Assembly (NCBI GenBank): GCA_013398015.1
Contig: VZRR01010232.1
Location: forward strand, 773,065 to 837,064
Reading direction: 5' to 3'
Length of the DNA stretch: 64,000 bases
Origin: Oreocharis arfaki
Lineage: Eukaryota; Chordata; Aves; Passeriformes; Paramythiidae
Numbering within the stretch: position 1 is the stretch's first letter; each line of letters begins with the position of its first letter. Below, piece after piece: positions 24,369 to 35,012 of this stretch. The notes below the pieces were generated by a model, which searched no databases, was not told where the DNA came from, and worked only from the letters and a program-made list of their open reading frames with translations. A program made the translations under genes and the position numbers.

Positions 24369-27300
24369 GTAACAAAGGAGGCATAAACAACTGGATGGAG
24401 GTGGGTGGAGGTAACATGCATCAGTGATTCTGAGGAAAGAGAAATTTTAACTTGCAGCAGGAAGAGTGGTCACATCACAGAAGCTGCAGTTCTCTATGTT
24501 AAAACAGGACTTCATCACAGTGGCTCAATAGGGTTCTAATGGCCTTATCTCCTTTGGAAGACAGAAGCATGCTGAGGTCGTAAAAATGTTCCTTGTTGGG
24601 CTGGCTGCTCGCCTTACTAGTGGGCTTTTTTAGATAATGATGATTTCAGCAGAGAACTTTCAGTTGTTTTAGAGAAGGTGTAAAACAAGGACATTTCATT
24701 TTGGGAGGCTTTGTGAAGATGAATGCTTAGGTAGACAGTGAAAAGGTCAGCTGTGGCTTCTGGTATTTTTTAACCAATATGAAATTTTATTGGGACAAAT
24801 TGATAATTTTTCCTTTCTTTTTTCTTCTGAGGAAGTAGTCCTCCTAGATTGTTAAGAGCAACAGCCATGAAAACAACAGGTTGCAAAGTGGTACTAATAA
24901 AGACAGATAGACATTAAAAACTTGGTGCTAAGATAAATTTAGTTAAAAGGGGTATTACAGATATTTTTTGTAGTTCTTTCTAAAGCCTTTTATGATGAGT
25001 TTCGTTTTTAACTTCCTTTTCATATTAAATAAGATACATTGGTTTCAGAGACTTGTTTCTAGTGTGCTATTGTGGCAAAATCTTTGCATGCAGGCTTATT
25101 TTTAAATAAAATAGGTTAGGAAAATATCTGAGCTGGACTGGGCAAAACAGCTTTTTCACTGTGATGGATGGGCTACTGGGTGTTAGGGCTCACTGTCTTC
25201 ACCTGTGTAGCATGACAGCCTTCTGGAAATGTGACGAATTTATGGGGAAGCAAACAAGTTAAGAACTGCATATGAACTAGAAGAGAGAATAAGGTATTAG
25301 GAAAAAAAGAGACTATTTATAATATTTCTCAGAAAAGCCCTGAAAAATTTCTTCTGATGAGAATGGGCAAAACCTGCCTTTATGCAAGAGAAAAGGAAGT
25401 TCATTCACCAGTGATCATTCTGATGAAACCTGCAGCTTGGTTCATTGAGATGGGGGGAAGAGTTTCCCCCAGTGGTTTTGAGGAAAGTCAATGTCTTACT
25501 GTTCCTTCATGTGTAGCTTGGGTTAAATATACACAAAGGAAAAAGTGACGAACCAAGAGACTGCACCTGGCTCAACAGAAGTCACGGAGTCTTTTCACCT
25601 CATTGCCTACCTGCAGAGGCTGCAGAAAATGTATTTCTTCTTTCTCTCATGAGAGACACATTCTGAACACGTCCCTGATCATTATCCCTCGCTGCATCAG
25701 TCCTGCCGGTACACGTCTGTTTGTGCAAAATCTGATCCAGCGAAGCCTGGTGGTGTTTGAGAGATGGGAGGTTTCAGGACATGCAAGATGAACACGAAGC
25801 TTCCCCTTGCCCTGTGCTCAACAACCCTTTGTCTTTTTGCCCACAGGTTCCACAGTATCGGAATTAGCTGTGATAGGAGAGGTTGGTCAGGATGTCACTG
25901 TGCCCTGCCACTACAGTGTCCGGGACAGAAATGGCATCACATCCATGTGCTGGGGTCGGGACAGGTGCCCCAATTCAAAATGTTCCCGGCCCATTATCTG
26001 GACAGATGGCTGGAGGGTGACAGAGCAGCACAGCAGCAGGTACCAGTTGAAAGGGGACCTGCAGAGGGGGGACGTGTCCCTGACGATTGTGGACGCCAGG
26101 GAAGCAGACTCTGGGACCTATTGCTGCCGTGTGGAGCTCCCGGGGTGGTTCAACGACCAAATAATTAATCACAAGGTTGTGATAACGAAAGGTGAGTGCA
26201 GAGGAGTTCTCTTGTGTGAGTGCCATTGTGGTGGATCTGCTCTTGGGTCTGGACTCCAGAGCTTGTGGTGGAAATAGTTTCTGCAATCATCCATAAGACT
26301 GACCTTGAGGACCTTGCACATCTGCTGTTAGTGCTGCCTCAGTTAAGCTGTCTTTGCCAGTGTCGTTATCCCACTGCAGTCACTGCAACTAAAAAAAGGA
26401 CATGATGCTTTCATGGAGCTTTCTTAGAGACACTGAAGAATTTAAAAGAAAGGGCAGCATAAAGAATTAATTCAAAGCTTTATTGCTGCACCTTTTTCAT
26501 AGAAAGCTGTGTTTGATTTTCCCTGCTTGATTCTAGATTAAAGCCCAGGGAGACAAAATTGGTATAGAGAAGCTTTTTATCAATTCTTCCTTTGATTTTT
26601 AGTTTTTCCCTTGGTTGTGATATTATATAGAGCGAGTGGCTGGCAAATGTCCTTGTGCTTTGCTAGCAAATTTTTATTATGGAAACACTGTATCTTTGTC
26701 ACTACATAAATACCCAATAAGGTTAATTATGTGTTGATTTTGTTTTATTTTTTAACATCAGCAAGGATCTCTACTGCAAGTCCTCACACTTACACCTCTG
26801 AACAGACTTCAGGTAACTTTTATCCAAGTATTAATCTCAATAGCCTATACAAGCCATATTGCAAATGGGGAATCTTAGGAAGGAAACAAAATGATGATTA
26901 GATGATAGAAATGTCTTGGCTAAAATTTATTAAACATTACCAGAGATCAGAACTTGGATTTAAATTCTGCTTAATATTATGTAGAGAGTCCAACAGAAGG
27001 AACACACATATGTGGGAGGAAGCTTCTTCCAGGTGTGATGCTTAAGTCGGTGTTTTAGTGGTGCTGCAAGGTTTGCTTTTATTTGACTGTTGTTTTGGTT
27101 TGTTGGGGTTTTTTTTGAGGTGTAAAATCTCACCTCATCTTCTGGAAATGCATCCCATGAATGGTAAAACACGACTTTTTAGGAGTCGGGTTTACCCACT
27201 ATTTAATCAGAATTGTTTTATTGGACTAGCTCAAAAGGGCACCTAATTAAGGCTCTTGCCTCCCATAGCAGTCAGCAGCAGGTGATTAAGGAGGATGGTT

Positions 27301-30300
27301 GAAAAATGGCATTAATTTTGTGATACCGTGACAAAATACTCTTCCACCCTGGTGTAAGGTGTGTCTCAGAGGCTCCTCATGGCCTCTGTGTACATTTAAT
27401 AACGTGAGATCCCTCATTGCAGAGGAAGAGACAGTGCTCAGCTATTCCTCACTTGTTTTCTGTATTCCCCTCACAAGTGGATAAACTTTTATCACATACC
27501 CACTCAGCTGCGTCTTTTCTAGTCTGAAAAAGACAACTTTAATTTCCACTACACAAGAGGAACCTCGTGGCTTATTCTCTAGATTCTGAAAAAAAAAAAT
27601 CAGGGATGCCATTTGTAGTTCTCCCTCTATCTTGGATGTTTCCAGCTAAGCAACTCCAAATTAGTGTTACAGCAGTTGCATTTCCTTTTTGGAAGAAGAA
27701 GTGAAAAGTTTCTCAGATGGTTTCTATTCTAGTTGCAAATAACATGAATTCCAATCTTAGAACTCAGGGGTTTTCTTATCCCTGTGGTCTCTTCCTTAGC
27801 TGGTGGCGGAACAGCGTTGGAAGTTTTCAGAATCCAAGGTAGTGTGTGCATGTTCACACTGTGGGAGGTTGGAAAAGGCAGGTGGCCTTGTGCCCCTGAT
27901 ATAGAAATACTCCAGAATCTCCAATGGAAGCTGATGATCCTGTCCTCCTCAAAGTAAAACTTCTGGGATAAGGGTAACAATTTAAAACATAAAAGCAACC
28001 ATCTGGAGTTGGCACAGAGTGAGCAGGAGATTTTGTTTTCAGGAGGTTTTTATATCATCTGACAACATGTGGAGAAACTGAGACTGATGAGAGAGAAAAC
28101 AGCAATTTGTTAACTCTTAAGTGTGGCAAATGGCTGTGCTCAGGGAAATGACCTCAGAATGTGCTGCAGGTTCTTATGCAAATAAATCACATTTTGTTCA
28201 GTCTCTTTACCGTGTAGCTGCCTGGGGCTTTAAAGGTATCACCTTTCTGTGACTGCATCAGCACCTTTCTGTGCTGCTTCCAGGCCCTGAGCTAATCTTC
28301 ATCAGTTTTTACCTGATAACCTCAGTTTGTTTCGGGCATCATTTTTTGCTTTGAGGCCAGGTTGGATGGGGCATTGAGAAACCTGGTCTAGTGGAAGGTG
28401 TCCCTGCCCATGGCAGGGGGTGCAATGAGACGGGCTTTAAGATCCCTTTTAACCCAATCTGTTTTATGATTCTATGGCCACTGCTTCTTGGCTCCAGAAC
28501 CAACTGGTAACTCCTTCCCAGTGATAACAGCAAGAGCCAAGTATTTCTTGGAAGGAGTTCAAAGCTCTGAAAAGTGCGACAGAAACTTCAATATTCAGAG
28601 TTTTGTGCTGCCCTCTGAAGGCACCAACCTCTTACTGTGTGCAGAGCCCAGACTACCGACAGACATGGAAGTTCAGGGTCCCAAGTCGGCAGTACAAATT
28701 CTTCTCCCTCAAGGCAGAACAGTTCTCTGTGCAAGTGATGTGTTTGTCTTGCCTTTGCTCAGCTCCTGGCAGCACCGGTGAACCCTCCTTGACTGTCACA
28801 AGGACCTGGCCGTCGGTTTCTGCTTCAGAAGCTCCTCAGACTGTAAGCATAAACCTTGCTGTAGCACACCTAGGCACAGTGGATGGACTTGAGAGGTTAC
28901 TGGGTCACCCCTACAGGTCACTTCCACTGCTTTTGTCTGATTGCAACAGATCATTGTTTTGTAGTCTGCGTGTTTAGTGGTTATAAAGAGTGCTTGTGTG
29001 CTCATTATTAGAGGGGGGTGGGAAAAATCCCTGCTTAGCATGCATAAAGTACTTCCTTCTAGAGGAGGAAGGGCTTTAGCAATATCTGTATTTCCTTTCA
29101 GGGCTCTGCTCCCTGCTCAGGCACCCCAGACTGCTTGGATGTGACTGCAAACCTGCAGGTATGGCAGGACGTGGGGAAGGGTGGAACTTGGGACTCTTGA
29201 GAGCAGAGGGGTGCCCTGCACTCCCCGTGCAGTGAGGGTCAAGCAGGCAGCTCTGTGTGTCCTGCTGAGTCCTGCAGCATGGGTGGGAGGGTGTGACATC
29301 ATGAGATAACTTACTCATTACAAAAATTCACCAAATATTATTAAACCTGAAAAAAATGAGGTTTGCCATAACTTCAGGTCTTCTGAAAATCTCAAAGACT
29401 GAGTTTGATTAACTCAGCGTAGCACAAGAAAAAGCATGGTTACACAATGGTTGCAGAGATTCTGCTTGAAACTGGGCCTGTATCTCAAGTTAGGCTTTTG
29501 GTCTCAGGTGTACTTTTCCTGCAGAGTTGCAAAACACAGAAAAGGCCTCTGGGTACTGCATGGGCTTCTTGCTGTCAGTTCCACTAATGCTCCTTGGCTT
29601 GTGTTTGACAGAACACGTCTCTATCGCTTCTCAATCAGCAGCATCCAGAGCGTGGGCTGTACATTGGGATTGGCTCATGTGCAGCACTGCTGCTCATCCT
29701 GATTTTGGTTCTGTTCCTCACTAAACGTAAGTACTTTTCATGGGCAGTTACTCAAGGATTGCTCAGGTTTGTGCAGTCACAGCTGTGGCTGATGCCACGT
29801 GTCCCACTTCAGGGCAGGGAGCTGAGGTCCCTGGAGGCCCCTGTGCTGCAGCTGCTCACAATGGGAATCTCATATCCTGAAAACACTTGCAGTTCCCTTA
29901 CTTAGTTTCTTACACTTGAATTTATCTTTGAACCCATTACTTTACTTGCTTCTAATAGTTTAAACAAAATTATTTGTCTTTAACTCTTTTTTTCTTTCTT
30001 TCTTTCTTTTAATTCTGGATGGTCCTTAGAATATTTTTACAACACAAAGAAGACGAGTGACTCTTCAGGGTAAGTTTTCTGTTCCTGCTTTTGCTAATAG
30101 GACAAGTGAGGTTGCAGAGAAAAATCTCAGTGTGCTGACCATTCCACCACATACTTTGGCTTTCTTTTTTAACCTCAAGTTAACAGAAAGCATTATAAAA
30201 AGAAATTAATAACTCCTGCTACTTTTCTTTACTTAATAAGCAAAAATAAGTGTCGCTGTCTGTTCACAGCATTAGAGAGCTTGCTAACCTCAGGTGTGAA

Positions 30301-30544
30301 TTGTCTCATAAGCAGAAAGATGATTCATTATCAGTCATGATCATGAGTTTATGCATATTTTACATATTCTAGTGAGCTGCTTGATCTCTTCCTCTGTGGT
30401 TTTATTGTCTGTTTTTGGTTTAACAACATGGTTTTTACTCTTTTGTGCAGCTTTGTTGCATTTTGGAGGCCACAAGGCATGGGGAGCCATAGTGTCCTGG
30501 AAGATGAGAACCATGCAGAGGAAAATGTTTATATTATGCACTAA
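24320..30544 (+). CDS. HAVCR1: TIM-family receptor, HAVCR1-like (TIM-1/TIM-3 type), 8 coding exons
   Basis: Type I membrane receptor of the TIM family; members bind phosphatidylserine on dying cells and tune T-cell or phagocyte responses. Exons: 24320-24368, 25847-26191, 26762-26812, 28763-28842, 29102-29158, 29612-29726, 30030-30069, 30451-30544; phases all agree and give 276 residues. Residues 1-16 form a signal peptide. Residues 17-131 form an IgV domain with the six TIM cysteines (37, 51, 57, 62, 109, 110), RGD at 90-92 and the lipid-pocket motif WFND at 117-120. A short Ser/Thr stalk contains Cys180 and Cys186 and an NTS glycosylation site at 195. The membrane helix is about 210-231. The 45-residue tail ends EENVYIMH with one candidate signalling tyrosine (Tyr273), as in TIM-1 and TIM-3 tails. 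Position next to MED7 fits HAVCR1/HAVCR2. Which mammalian paralogue it is orthologous to stays open. Confidence 0.85.
25847..26191 (+). CDS. HAVCR1: HAVCR1-like exon 2, IgV domain
   Basis: Acceptor ttgcccacag, donor gtgagt; 345 bases, phase 1 to 1. Encodes the whole TIM IgV domain with MCWGRDRCPNSKC, the LQRGDVSLTI strand, SGTYCCRVELPG and the WFNDQ loop. Confidence 0.96.
26762..26812 (+). CDS. HAVCR1: HAVCR1-like exon 3, mucin/stalk
   Basis: Acceptor tttaacatcag, donor gtaact; 51 bases, phase 1 to 1. Encodes RISTASPHTYTSEQTS, rich in Ser/Thr and suited to O-glycosylation. Confidence 0.75.
27800..27838 (+). CDS. Possible optional 39-base stalk exon of the HAVCR1-like gene
   Basis: A good polypyrimidine acceptor (tggtctcttccttag) and a GT donor (gtagtg) frame a 39-base unit that keeps phase 1 to 1 and would add GGGTALEVFRIQ. 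It is not Ser/Thr-rich, so it may be a chance or skipped exon; without it the gene still reads through. Confidence 0.25.
28353..28477 (+). mobile_element. CR1 3'-end fragment in the HAVCR1-like gene
   Basis: 'gaggccaggttggatggggc' ... 'aagatcccttttaacccaatctg' and the terminal 'atgattctatgg' are CR1 3' sequence. It sits about 290 bases upstream of exon 4, sense orientation. Confidence 0.85.
28763..28842 (+). CDS. HAVCR1: HAVCR1-like exon 4, stalk
   Basis: Acceptor tgcctttgctcag, donor gtaagc; 80 bases, phase 1 to 0. Encodes PGSTGEPSLTVTRTWPSVSA then SEAPQT, a mucin-like composition. Confidence 0.8.
29102..29158 (+). CDS. HAVCR1: HAVCR1-like exon 5, stalk with two cysteines
   Basis: Acceptor tatttcctttcag, donor gtatgg; 57 bases, phase 0 to 0. 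Encodes GSAPCSGTPDCLDVTANLQ. The Cys pair (residues 180 and 186) is unusual for a TIM stalk. Confidence 0.75.
29612..29726 (+). CDS. HAVCR1: HAVCR1-like exon 6, transmembrane segment
   Basis: Acceptor ttgtgtttgacag, donor gtaagt; 115 bases, phase 0 to 1. Encodes NTSLSLLNQQHPERGLYIGI and then a hydrophobic helix GSCAALLLILILVLFLTK. The GLYIGIG entry to the helix resembles the TIM-3 membrane segment. Confidence 0.92.
30030..30069 (+). CDS. HAVCR1: HAVCR1-like exon 7, proximal tail
   Basis: Acceptor atggtccttag, donor gtaagt; 40 bases, phase 1 to 2. Encodes YFYNTKKTSDSS after the split Gln codon; the membrane-proximal basic residues fit the stop-transfer side. Confidence 0.85.
30451..30544 (+). 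CDS. HAVCR1: HAVCR1-like exon 8, distal tail and stop
   Basis: Acceptor cttttgtgcag; encodes FVAFWRPQGMGSHSVLEDEN then HAEENVYIMH and TAA. The EENVY core occurs in TIM-3-type tails. Tyr273 is followed by only three residues, so a full ITIM (hydrophobic at -2 and +3) is not met. Confidence 0.9.
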
Positions 30545-30676
30545 GGACTGGATGCATGGCTGCCTTTGGCATTGCTGGGACATTAAATAGTTTGCAAAAT
30601 GTTGGCTGCTCCCTCTGCTCAGCAGCTGAACATGACTGCACTACTGAAGCATTATTCACATCCTAGTAAAAAAACA

Positions 30677-30682
30677 AATAAA
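30677..30682 (+). terminator. HAVCR1-like polyadenylation signal
   Basis: AATAAA 133 bases after the stop codon, in an A/T-rich context. Confidence 0.75.
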
Positions 30683-33600
30683 AGCTACACTTTTAATTAA
30701 AATCTTTATCAGCCTGTTCCAGAAACAGAAACCAAAACTGGCATCGGTGGAGCTTTCCATTTCCTAAGGAAGGTTATGATTGTATTTATTATCTGCTTCG
30801 AATTCTCGCTTCCTTTCTGGAAAAAAAAAAAAGAGGAAGTGCCAGAAGGGCACAATTGTGTTCACCATGGATTCTCTCTGCCACCTTCCAGAGAGTCTGT
30901 GCCATCAGAGGGCAGAAGCAATCTCAGAGCTGTGTGACAAAGATGTCACATGGCCAATCTTGATAGTATTAGTAATTTAATACACACTTAGTTGTATTTT
31001 CATTGAACTCAGGTATGGCCTGTCCTGGTAACAGCTCAGTAATGCAATATACTAATTCCTGTCCACCTGGAATTAAATCTGGAGGAGCTATGGCTGCTCA
31101 CCCCTGAGGGGATATCCTTGGAGCCTACAGGATCAGTATGTCAGTGGACAGAATAGTCACAACTTGTGTGCAGAGAATTATGACTAAGTGTGAGTTTTTC
31201 TGTCAAAGTACATCACTATTTTTCTGTGGCTTTCTTCTCGGGCTCATATTTACCCTGAGAAGCCCTTGGTGTGAAAGGTCTCACTTCCAGGTCTCTGAAA
31301 AAACAGAACCACTCCCCCTCATACACTCTTTGTAAAGTTAATGAAATTCTTTTCTGAGCTTGCAGAGAAATCATGGACATTGCACAAAATATTGGCTGGA
31401 AGTTGGCCCTGCCTTCACACATCTCTAGATCCCAAACAACTCTTAATTCCTAAGAATGTTGAATGTGTTTGATGGATTTTACCTCATAAAATGGAAGGTG
31501 ACTGGGGCCAAATGCCTTTCCTCCATTGCTCCTCAGTTAGTGATGTGCCTCAGCTTTTATTCTCTGCAAACCAAAATTTGGTTTGCTTTAAATAAATAAA
31601 TGGAGTCACCCTCATCAGTATGAATTGCTGAGCAAGAGACACAACACACCCAAATCATCTTCAAGTGGAAGAATAATTTTCCCTGATTGTTTTTAAGAAC
31701 ACATTTTAAACAGAGGCTGGGGACTTCCTGAAAGAGCAGAAAAGCAGCGCAGGCAGGAGAGACACCAATTCTTATCAAATATTGGTCCAATCATTTTGCC
31801 CTGAAGCTCATCCCAAAGAGCAGTGTGGGATTACCCAACACAGGCACTGCTGCCACAGGGAAAACTCAGCTGCACCACAAACTTTCTACCGTTGAGTTAA
31901 TTTTAAACTCCAAAATGATTTCAACAATGCAGTGAGGCATAAAGGCACAACAATAAAATCAGTAGGGATTTATGTTAACAGCTGAGACTTGAGGCCATGG
32001 TCTGGTTGTGCTTTAAGAGGAGAGGGGTCACTGGAGAAGTTACCCCTCCTTGTCCCAGCTGGTGGAGATGGGAGGGCTCGGGCTGGCTGGGGAGGGCAGT
32101 GGTTTCCTCAGCAGTCACAGAGGGTCTGGCTCAGGTGGGGTCTTGCAGGTGAGTGTTCTTGCACAGACTCACAAAGGAGGAAAACGCTCATCCTGCTGAG
32201 GAAGGAAGAAACAGAAAGCAGATTTGAACAGGTGACCCTGGGGTGCTTTGTATTTTCACTTCAGTGTTCTCCTGGGGCTCTCTGTTGTAGCAGCTGAAAT
32301 GGTTGAAAATGTAGAGATAAATTCATGGCTGACTGAAGAGTGGGAACACAGATATTGGGTGATCACTGATCCCAGGGCCAGGAAAAGGGATGGACAAAAC
32401 CAGCTCTGCCATTGTCTATCTTCACATCACTTTGTGTAGCTTAGTGCAAGAAGGTGCTGAGACCCCAAAGGACCTAAATTCATATTACAGTATTTTTGCA
32501 TTTGACTATTAATAACAATTACTAACCCCAAATCTCTGCCCCTGCTGCAGACATTGCTTTCCTTCTGTCTGCCTGAGCATGTTGCTGCTGCAAGTTCCTG
32601 CCCCTGACAGGAGCTGGAGGAAGTCTGATCTGGTCTCTGAACTGGGTCTCAGAACACATCTTCAGCAATTTCTGCTTTCCGCAATTTTATGCAATCAGTC
32701 TCTACTGGGGTCAGAGTTAGACATGTGTGGGGTTTCCAAAATCATCTGATTTCAACTGCTTATGCTGTTATGGAGTTTGTGGTCCATCCTTAAGACTCTG
32801 AATCATAAAAGATGCTTGTCCGTAAGGATTTTTTAAATTCATATTACAGACTAATTCAGACTAATTCTTACATCAGGAAGTTTTTCATGTAAAATAAAGT
32901 TCCAGAATATCTGACGGCCAAAATCTTTCATCAACCAAAATCTTTCTGCTCTGCAATGACTTGTTAAACAGACTTTGCAAAGGTTGTTTGGAGCAAGAAC
33001 TTCGCCTTGGACATGCAGTGGGATACATATCCACAAAGGCAGGACCACCCTGGGCTTTTTCACTACCTCCACTTATGTCAGTGGATCTTGGGACAGGTAT
33101 TTCAAAATGAGCCCCAGAGACAAGCAGGTGGCACTTGGAACTCATTCACCCCTGAGGAGATTGTCTGGCAGCACATTGAGCTGATGAGGCTGATGAGCTG
33201 AAAACTCTCTTTTTTGAGACACCTCTGCCTTTTCTGCCCGCAAGAAGCCACTAGATAGCAGTACAGAAGCAGAAAGCAACCCATGTTTGTGGTTCTTCCC
33301 AGCACAGTTGGATTTTTGATGGCCTTTTTCAATGCACTCTGCTGCTGTTGGCCCAGCCTTGCTATAGAAACGAAGCTGATACCATCCTGTGTTCATCCTG
33401 TGCCTCCCTGGTTGCCTGTGACACACTGTCCAGTTCTGCCTGGACAAGCTTCATGGAAATTTGTAGCTGAATAAAGACCCAAATTTGTGTCCCAGGTGAG
33501 ATTCAGCTGCTCCCTGCACTGGCATCAGCTGAGCATCAGCTCACAGCCACTGCTGAGTGGTGAGTAATGGGAGAAACTATCATTGCAGGGAAGAAGTCTC

Positions 33601-34963
33601 CAGGGTATTGGATGCCTCAGGTTTCATTAGTTCTGTTCACAGAGCAGCTGGGGCTGTGTGTAAATGGCATTGTATGAACTGTACCTGGTAGAATATAGCA
33701 AATTAGGTATTTTACTGATTGCCTTTGCTGCTAAAATTTTATTTGCTTTTTTCAATGCCAGCAAGCAGAAGGCTGATATTTTCATGAGCCTGACTATCAT
33801 GATAAACCCAAAATCTCATTACTGAAAATGTAATGCCTGGTTAAAAGCCCATCATTTTATCATTTGAACTTGGAATTGCACTCCAGTTTGCACTGTGCTA
33901 CATTTCTTTGCACAGAATTTTGTCTATCTACAATTCTTCATTCCTGACCTTACTGCCCTGAATTACTTTTGCTTTATTACTCAGCTGTTCCAGAGAAGAA
34001 CTTCCAGAAAACTTATTTGTCAATTGGTCAGAAAGAAATAAAACAGTCAGAAGGAGTTAAATATATTTCTTGAAGATGATGTTGCATTTCTTTAGGAAGG
34101 ATGTGGTTTTGGCAACAAAACATTTGCAACTACTTCCTCCAAGGCTGTATTTGCAAACAGAAAATATGAAGCTGGGGAAAGAGAGGGGTCTTCAAGCAGA
34201 AGGCAGAAGCAGGGGAAATGAAGGATTAAGCAAATATAAATGAAGACAAAGTCTGAGGGGCGATTATGCCGAATATTTAGGGGTGTAAAAGCACAGAATG
34301 TGTTCTTGCCACTCAGCAGCCTGGAACAGAACTGCACCTTAAGAGTTCCAAGGAATGGCAAATCAAATAGAATATTGGAATTTCTGGTGATAGTACCATG
34401 CTGAGTGTCTTGGAAGAGGAAAGGAGCATAGGACAGCCTGTTCCTGTTACTGCCCTCTGGCTAAATACATCCCAATGTCCAGTGTGAACCTCCCCTGGTG
34501 AGCTTGGAATCATCCCCGTGTGTCCCGTTAGTGGGTACCAGGGAGAAGAGACCAGCACTTCCCTGTCCACGTCCCCTCCTCAGGAATCTGCAGAGAGCTG
34601 TGAGCTCCCCTCAGCCTCCTTTTCTCCAGTCCTGGGGTCCACAGCCACTCCTTCATTCCAGCCCTGCCACCTGCTCAGTTGGCCTTGTCTGGGCACGTTT
34701 GAGTACCTGAAAGTCCTTTTTAAATCGTGTGGCCCAGAACTGCCCACAGGGCTCCAGCTGGGGCTGCACCAGTGCTGAGCACAGCAGCAGATCCCCTCTT
34801 TGGCCAGTTCCTATCCGGAAGCGTAGGAAAGAACCACTTGCAGCATGTAAAATCTGGAAATGGAGAAATGAGGCTTCAGTGGGACTCCCTCAGCGCCTCT
34901 GGAAAGGATAAGGTCTGGTTTTCTCTCCTTCCGCTCGCTGCCCTGGTGTCTCCGTCAGCCAGA
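30683..34963. other. Intergenic region between the two TIM genes
   Basis: 4.3 kb in which no exon is supported. It holds an unexplained open frame at 33007-33201 and a CR1 fragment at 34461-34810 close to the TIMD4 start. Confidence 0.75.
34461..34810 (-). mobile_element. CR1 LINE fragment upstream of TIMD4
   Basis: Reverse-complement CR1 blocks: 'cccaatgtccagtgtgaacctcccc', 'cagcctccttttctccag' and 'aactgcccacagggctccagctggggctgcacc', ending 'agcagcagatcccctctttggcc'. Its edge is about 150 bases from the TIMD4 start codon, antisense to that gene. Confidence 0.8.
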
Positions 34964-35012
34964 ATGTCCCATTTTGTGCTGTTTCACTGGATTATGATAC
35001 AGATCTTTATAG
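34964..35012 (+). CDS. TIMD4: TIMD4 exon 1, signal peptide
   Basis: MSHFVLFHWIMIQIFI plus one base before a gtgagt donor; 49 bases, phase 1, matching the paralogue's signal exon in length and pattern. Confidence 0.8.

Noticed and set aside
30683..34963. A third TIM gene (HAVCR2) between the two found.
   Set aside because: No second copy of the diagnostic IgV signatures (MCWG, CPNSKC, YCCRVE) occurs outside the two IgV exons.
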